Shown piece after piece: positions 15,188 through 18,304 of a stretch of 18,304 nucleotides of DNA; the first letter of the stretch is position 1, and each line of letters opens with the position of its first letter. Below the pieces are notes generated by a model, which was not told the DNA's origin, did no database searches, and worked only from the letters and a program-made list of their open reading frames with translations. Both the position numbers and the translations under genes were made by a program. The stretch lies in contig CAJBSQ010000748.1 in NCBI GenBank assembly GCA_903958265.1, forward strand, positions 1 through 18,304, read 5' to 3'. Source of the stretch: an uncultured Planctomycetaceae bacterium (lineage in GTDB: Bacteria > Planctomycetota > Planctomycetia > Pirellulales > UBA1268).

Positions 15188-15266
15188 CGGCAGGTCTCCA
15201 GCGGCATGAGGCAGCTCGCAAGAACGGCGCCACGGGCTGCAGGAGGGAAGCGACGTTCAGAGCCGA

Positions 15267-15295
15267 AGTCTAGCCCTCGAGGCGAGGGTGGGCAA
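15267..15295 (-). promoter_or_regulatory. Likely gltA promoter
   Basis: On the minus strand TTGCCC (15290-15295) and TAGACT (15267-15272) are spaced by 17 bases, about 80 bases before the gltA ATG. The spacer contains the inverted repeat CCCTCG-AGG-CGAGGG (15274-15288), so a repressor site or chance dyad overlaps the promoter. Confidence 0.4.
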
Positions 15296-15343
15296 TCGTC
15301 GGCCGTGGGGCACGATCGCGCCGTGCGGTTCACCGTCGCATGG

Positions 15344-16732
15344 CTAGCGCGTTACGGGGCCGGTGGGTCGACCGGCCGTGAACTGCGGCTCGGCGGAACT
15401 GCCCCCCCGGTCGTCGAAGACCGTCCAGATCGGGGTGCGGTGGCGGAGTTTCGTCAGGTATTCGTCGGTGGCATGGGTACGGCGCTCGACGAGCAGGGTG
15501 TCGCGAATCTCGACCTGGGCATCGATGAAAGAGATCCGACCCGCGTCTTTTCGTTCGACCACGCGGACGATGTGCAGCTGCTCGCCATCTTCGATGATCG
15601 TGCTCAGCTGACCGACGGGAAGCGAGAAGATCGCATCGTCGAGCGTGACCGACGCCAGGCTGCCCTTGCTCGTCCAGTCGAAGGAGCCACCGCTGGAGGC
15701 CGTCGGCCCCTCGGAGCGGCCGCGGGCCACCTCATCGAGCGGCCGGCCCGCGAGCACCTCGTTGCCCAGCGAGGCGAGGATGTCCCAGGCCTGCTGTCGC
15801 GACCGCTTCAGCCCCATTTTTACCGTCAGGGCCTCGAAGCGGGCCTTGGCCGGGTAGTCGTATTCGGCGAGGTGGTTCTGATACCAGGCGATCAGTTCCG
15901 CGTGTGGAACCTCCTCGTCGGTCTTCACGTTTTTGCGGAGCCATTCCTGGGCCAGCCCGCGCTCGAAGAACATCTTCCGCATCCGGTCAAGCGACATGCC
16001 CCGGGCCCGGAGCGTCTTCTCAAACTCCATTGAGTTGGGCGAGTTTGATTCCTTCATCATCTTCGGGAGCTGCTGCTCATCGAAGGCCCGGTCGACGTTC
16101 TTGCGGATGTCGGGAAGCTTATCGGCCGGGATCTCCCGGCAGGCGTCGACGTACACCAGCAGCGTCTCGACGTGTGACGGGAGGATCTGCTGGCAGATCT
16201 GCAGTCGAAGTTCCCGCACCTTTTCCGGCGGCATGCCCGGCGTCACCTTCTCCAGCCATTCCAGTGCCTTGGGCGTGAGCAGGTCAGCCTCCAGCACCAC
16301 CTCGGGGCCGACCCGGGCCACGACCTGCGCGGCCTCGAGCGATTGAAAGCCCGGTTGGAGCGGCGTCGGCTTTCCCGCCTCGGCCTCGAATGTCGCCTGA
16401 ACGACACCTCCCTGCGATCCGTCGCCAGACTCACCCTGCGCCACCGCCTTGGCGACCTCGCTGGCGATCAGTTCGCCGACCGGTTCGAGCGGACTGCCCG
16501 GATTGGCACGAATGCTGGAGAGCACGTGGTTGTCGCCGGCCTTCCCCTTGGCCGTCGGCCAGCTGTCGGGCCGCGAGACGGTGGCGGGGATCGTCGGAAT
16601 CTGGGCGGTCTCCACGGCTCCGCGGGGTGAGGCATCCTGGCCTGTGGCGGCCGCCGTGAACCAACAAACAACCGCGACGGCGGCGAGCCGGCGTGCGGAA
16701 GGGCGGTGGAGATAAGAGAGTGGCTGTGGCAT
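15344..16732 (-). CDS. Exported parvulin-type peptidyl-prolyl isomerase (SurA/PpiC-like)
   Basis: This is a 462-aa protein. ATG 16730-16732 opens a signal peptide (PSARRLAAVAVVCWFTAAATG, about residues 11-31); an in-frame start 48 codons upstream would place a non-signal Arg/Pro-rich stretch first and precede the promoter, so it is rejected. About residues 32-130 are a low-complexity linker. A SurA-like N-terminal chaperone region follows (AQVVARVGPEVVLEADLL, then helices to about 275). A parvulin-like domain spans about 295-395, with AWDILASLGNEVLAGRPLDE, SGGSFDWTSKGSLA and LPVGQLSTIIEDGEQLHIVR. This is the periplasmic foldase layout. Active-site residues of parvulins are only partly conserved, so it may act mainly as a chaperone. 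No clear RBS. Confidence 0.82.
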   Translation of the reverse strand: MPQPLSYLHRPSARRLAAVAVVCWFTAAATGQDASPRGAVETAQIPTIPATVSRPDSWPTAKGKAGDNHVLSSIRANPGSPLEPVGELIASEVAKAVAQGESGDGSQGGVVQATFEAEAGKPTPLQPGFQSLEAAQVVARVGPEVVLEADLLTPKALEWLEKVTPGMPPEKVRELRLQICQQILPSHVETLLVYVDACREIPADKLPDIRKNVDRAFDEQQLPKMMKESNSPNSMEFEKTLRARGMSLDRMRKMFFERGLAQEWLRKNVKTDEEVPHAELIAWYQNHLAEYDYPAKARFEALTVKMGLKRSRQQAWDILASLGNEVLAGRPLDEVARGRSEGPTASSGGSFDWTSKGSLASVTLDDAIFSLPVGQLSTIIEDGEQLHIVRVVERKDAGRISFIDAQVEIRDTLLVERRTHATDEYLTKLRHRTPIWTVFDDRGGSSAEPQFTAGRPTGPVTR

Positions 16733-16756
16733 CGCGGGCCGTCGAAGGGGGGCGGG

Positions 16757-16786
16757 ACTATAGACCCGCCCGCGCGGCGGTCGCAA
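16757..16786 (-). promoter_or_regulatory. Promoter of the parvulin-like gene
   Basis: On the minus strand TTGCGA (16781-16786), an 18-base spacer and TATAGT (16757-16762, 5/6 match) lie 24 bases before the ATG. The -10 sits at the centre of a dyad: GGGCGGG (16750-16756) and CCCGCCC (16765-16771) flank CTATAG. Confidence 0.55.
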
Positions 16787-16926
16787 GAGCGGACCGCAGC
16801 CGCGAAAGGCCGCATTTCCGGGGAGGCGCGGGTGGGGGCGGCACGATCCGCACCCACCAGCGCTCGCGTCCGCCACTCGATGCCTGCCCTCCTACGGTCT
16901 GGCGACATCGCACCACCCGGGGCGGA

Positions 16927-17784
16927 TCAGTTTTTTCCCGGCTGCGGCGCCGCGGGCTCGGCGGCTTCACGATGGGCGGCAACGAGCAGGCTCGCCCGGT
17001 CGAGCGGGCAGCCGGCCGCCGCCTGCGACAGGATCGTCACGAACTCGAAAATCGGCGTTTCCCAGAACGACTCCTCCTTGAGGTCGGTTGCCCCGATGGC
17101 CGCCAGGTCGCTGGCGATCAGCCGGAAACTCGAAGGCGTGAACACCCAGCCGTGGCAGTCGCGGTACTCACCCGCCTCCGCAAACTCCCCGAAGGCCCTT
17201 CCGGCCGACGTGACCGGATTGGAAAGCGTGAACGACTCGGCGGCTTGGGTGCCGGTGCCCTGGCGGCCGTCGAACGTGCAAAAGTTGGCGATGAAGTCGA
17301 ACGCGCTGCCCGGAGCATGCCGCGTCCGGCCCTCGTGGTGGGCCTGGAGCACGGCACCCGTCGTCGACGCCGGCCGAAAGAAGTCGAAGCACCGTCGCCG
17401 GTCGGGCACCGCGAGCACGAGTCGACCTCCGGGGGCGAGCGTCTTCTCGCACTCCTTCACGAAGCCGAGCAGGTCGGGCGTGTGCTCGATCACGTGCGAG
17501 GCCACGACGACGTCGAACCGGCCGCAGCCCACGAGTTCCGAGAGCGGCTCACCCCGCCAGACGTGGTTCACGTCTTCGATTCGCGAGATGTCGACCCCGA
17601 GGTGCGTCGAGTACTTTGCGCGGAGCTCGTCGGCGTCGGCGTGGTCGATCGTCTCGACGCGAAAGCCGTCCCGCTTCGGCAGGATCGGGTTGTAGCTCGG
17701 GCCGATCTCGAGACACAGGCCCGAGGTGTCGAAGAGGCTGCGGATCTCGGCCTCACGGCAGGTCGCATAGGTGAGCTGATTCAT
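16927..17784 (-). CDS. Class I SAM-dependent methyltransferase
   Basis: This is a 285-aa protein starting at ATG 17782-17784; a longer open frame upstream is not methyltransferase-like. SAM-binding motif I appears as LCLEIGPSYNPIL (23-35, a GPSYNP variant of GxGxG). Acidic residues follow in VETIDHADADEL. The post-I region RFDVVVASHVIEHTPDLLGF (89-108) and CEKTLAPGGRLVLAVPDRRR (112-131) are typical of Methyltransf_11/23 enzymes. The second half (about 140-285) is less recognisable, with AFDFIANFCTF and GWVFTPSSFRL. The pattern resembles methyltransferases of cell-surface or glycan clusters, but there is no sugar gene beside it here, so the substrate is unknown. The C-terminus is Ala/Pro-rich. 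Confidence 0.88.
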   Translation of the reverse strand: MNQLTYATCREAEIRSLFDTSGLCLEIGPSYNPILPKRDGFRVETIDHADADELRAKYSTHLGVDISRIEDVNHVWRGEPLSELVGCGRFDVVVASHVIEHTPDLLGFVKECEKTLAPGGRLVLAVPDRRRCFDFFRPASTTGAVLQAHHEGRTRHAPGSAFDFIANFCTFDGRQGTGTQAAESFTLSNPVTSAGRAFGEFAEAGEYRDCHGWVFTPSSFRLIASDLAAIGATDLKEESFWETPIFEFVTILSQAAAGCPLDRASLLVAAHREAAEPAAPQPGKN

Positions 17785-18129
17785 GGGCCTGAGCGTAGCC
17801 GCTCCGGCCGCGATGCACCAAGCGTCAGCGGGCCTTGGTGAAGAGGAGGATGCCTGCCGGGAGCACGCTCTTCGTGACAGGCGCGGGATGTATCCGTGAG
17901 GGGCTGCCCATGCCCCTGAGAGCCGGTATCGAATGAGCGAAGGGCGAGCCCGGCTCATGGTCACGAGCTTTGAAGTGCCCTCGGCACTCCGCCGATTTCT
18001 GCCGCTCTGGGCTGTGCCGTAGAATCCAGGCCTCACACGCGACCGCCCATGTCCCACCGCTGGACTTGCTACGCTACGCGTGGCGTCGATCACTCGAATT
18101 CGAGCGTGAATAAGCAGGAATCGTTACTC
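17785..18129. other. Intergenic region, 345 bases, no supported gene
   Basis: It lies between the methyltransferase start and the last gene. It contains AGCGTA at 17792-17797 (minus-strand TACGCT, a weak -10 candidate very close to the methyltransferase ATG), 7-bp inverted arms GAGCCGG and CCGGCTC (17920-17926, 17950-17956), and the palindrome listed at 18093. Nothing in it reads as a tRNA or coding region. Confidence 0.6.
18093..18104. promoter_or_regulatory. 12-bp perfect palindrome upstream of the last gene
   Basis: CTCGAATTCGAG is perfectly symmetrical and ends 25 bases before ATG 18130. A dimeric regulator could bind here; there is no independent support. Confidence 0.35.
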
Positions 18130-18304
18130 ATGGACGTGCTGACCCAGTTTCTCACCGAGTTCATGAAAAACGCTGGGCCCATCGGGCTCGTGCCGTTCAT
18201 CGATGCCCCGGTGGTACACCGTGTCGAAGATGTCACGTCGATTCTCTGGTATCGGCGGGGCCCGTTTCAGGTGCAACTCTTTGCCACCCCGCCTCACTAC
18301 GTCA
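18130..18304 (+). CDS. Hypothetical protein, N-terminus only (3' truncated by window)
   Basis: ATG 18130 is preceded by AGGAA about 10 bases upstream, and the in-frame codons just before the region include stops, so the start is fairly firm. The visible 58 residues include MDVLTQFLTEFMKNAGPIGL, then PFIDAPVVHRVEDVTSILWY and RRGPFQVQLFATPPHYV. A short helix followed by alternating strand-like segments, with 'PFQVQLF..PPHYV', is compatible with a small beta-barrel such as a cupin, but too little is present to assign it. It lacks a signal peptide. Codon use matches the neighbours. Confidence 0.65.
   Translation, partial: MDVLTQFLTEFMKNAGPIGLVPFIDAPVVHRVEDVTSILWYRRGPFQVQLFATPPHYV

Noticed and set aside
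17825..17911. 28-codon minus-strand frame ending in VLPAGILLFTKAR
   Set aside because: The ending looks protein-like, as if it were the remnant of a larger gene, but the upstream part does not continue the resemblance and there is no RBS.
1..18304. CRISPR arrays, tRNA or rRNA genes, IS elements, phage genes, defence systems
   Set aside because: No regularly spaced repeats, cloverleaf-like segments, transposase motifs or known defence proteins were seen. The only defence-adjacent item is the broken AAA+/DUF4143 gene.

Overview
The window looks like chromosomal DNA of a GC-rich planctomycete, most likely in or near the Pirellulales. The grounds are the paired DUF1549/DUF1553 and DUF1501 secreted proteins (a planctomycete hallmark), a PVC-type small basic protein, an atypical Hanks-type kinase, many exported proteins, and strong GC codon bias that leaves long spurious open frames on the antisense strands. 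I see no phage, IS, CRISPR or tRNA/rRNA gene, and no recognisable defence system.

Layout. 1-340: 3' end of an acyl-CoA dehydrogenase-like gene. 396-1281 (-): a broken AAA+ ATPase/DUF4143 gene whose nucleotide-binding core has been deleted. 1531-5153 (+): a compact set of three exported proteins (EF-hand protein, DUF1549/DUF1553 protein, DUF1501 protein). 5154-6221 (-): a SppA-type signal peptide peptidase whose stop codon directly abuts the DUF1501 stop. 6416-7162 (+): a TIM-barrel sugar isomerase/epimerase-like protein. 7251-9449 (-): an exported TPR-like protein. 9656-11104 (+): FAD-dependent protoporphyrinogen oxidase. 11133-13128 (-): a four-gene run of membrane protein, 56-aa coiled-coil protein overlapping its end, Ser/Thr kinase and small basic protein. 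13248-13790 (+): tRNA adenosine deaminase TadA with an odd acidic repeat at its N-terminus. 13832-15187 (-): type II citrate synthase. 15344-16732 (-): exported parvulin/SurA-like foldase. 16927-17784 (-): SAM-dependent methyltransferase. 18130-18304 (+): 5' end of an unrecognised gene.

Most of the window is housekeeping (TCA cycle, heme, tRNA editing, envelope protein quality control) mixed with planctomycete-specific exported proteins. The items most worth a second look are the internally deleted ATPase, the overlapping coiled-coil/membrane gene pair next to the kinase, the near-leaderless tadA start with its dyad and codon repeat, and a recurring CTAT-centred promoter-like element near several genes. 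Starts were chosen from ribosome binding sites and signal peptides where these were visible; several differ from the longest open frame. All function calls come from reading motifs by eye, without database searches.
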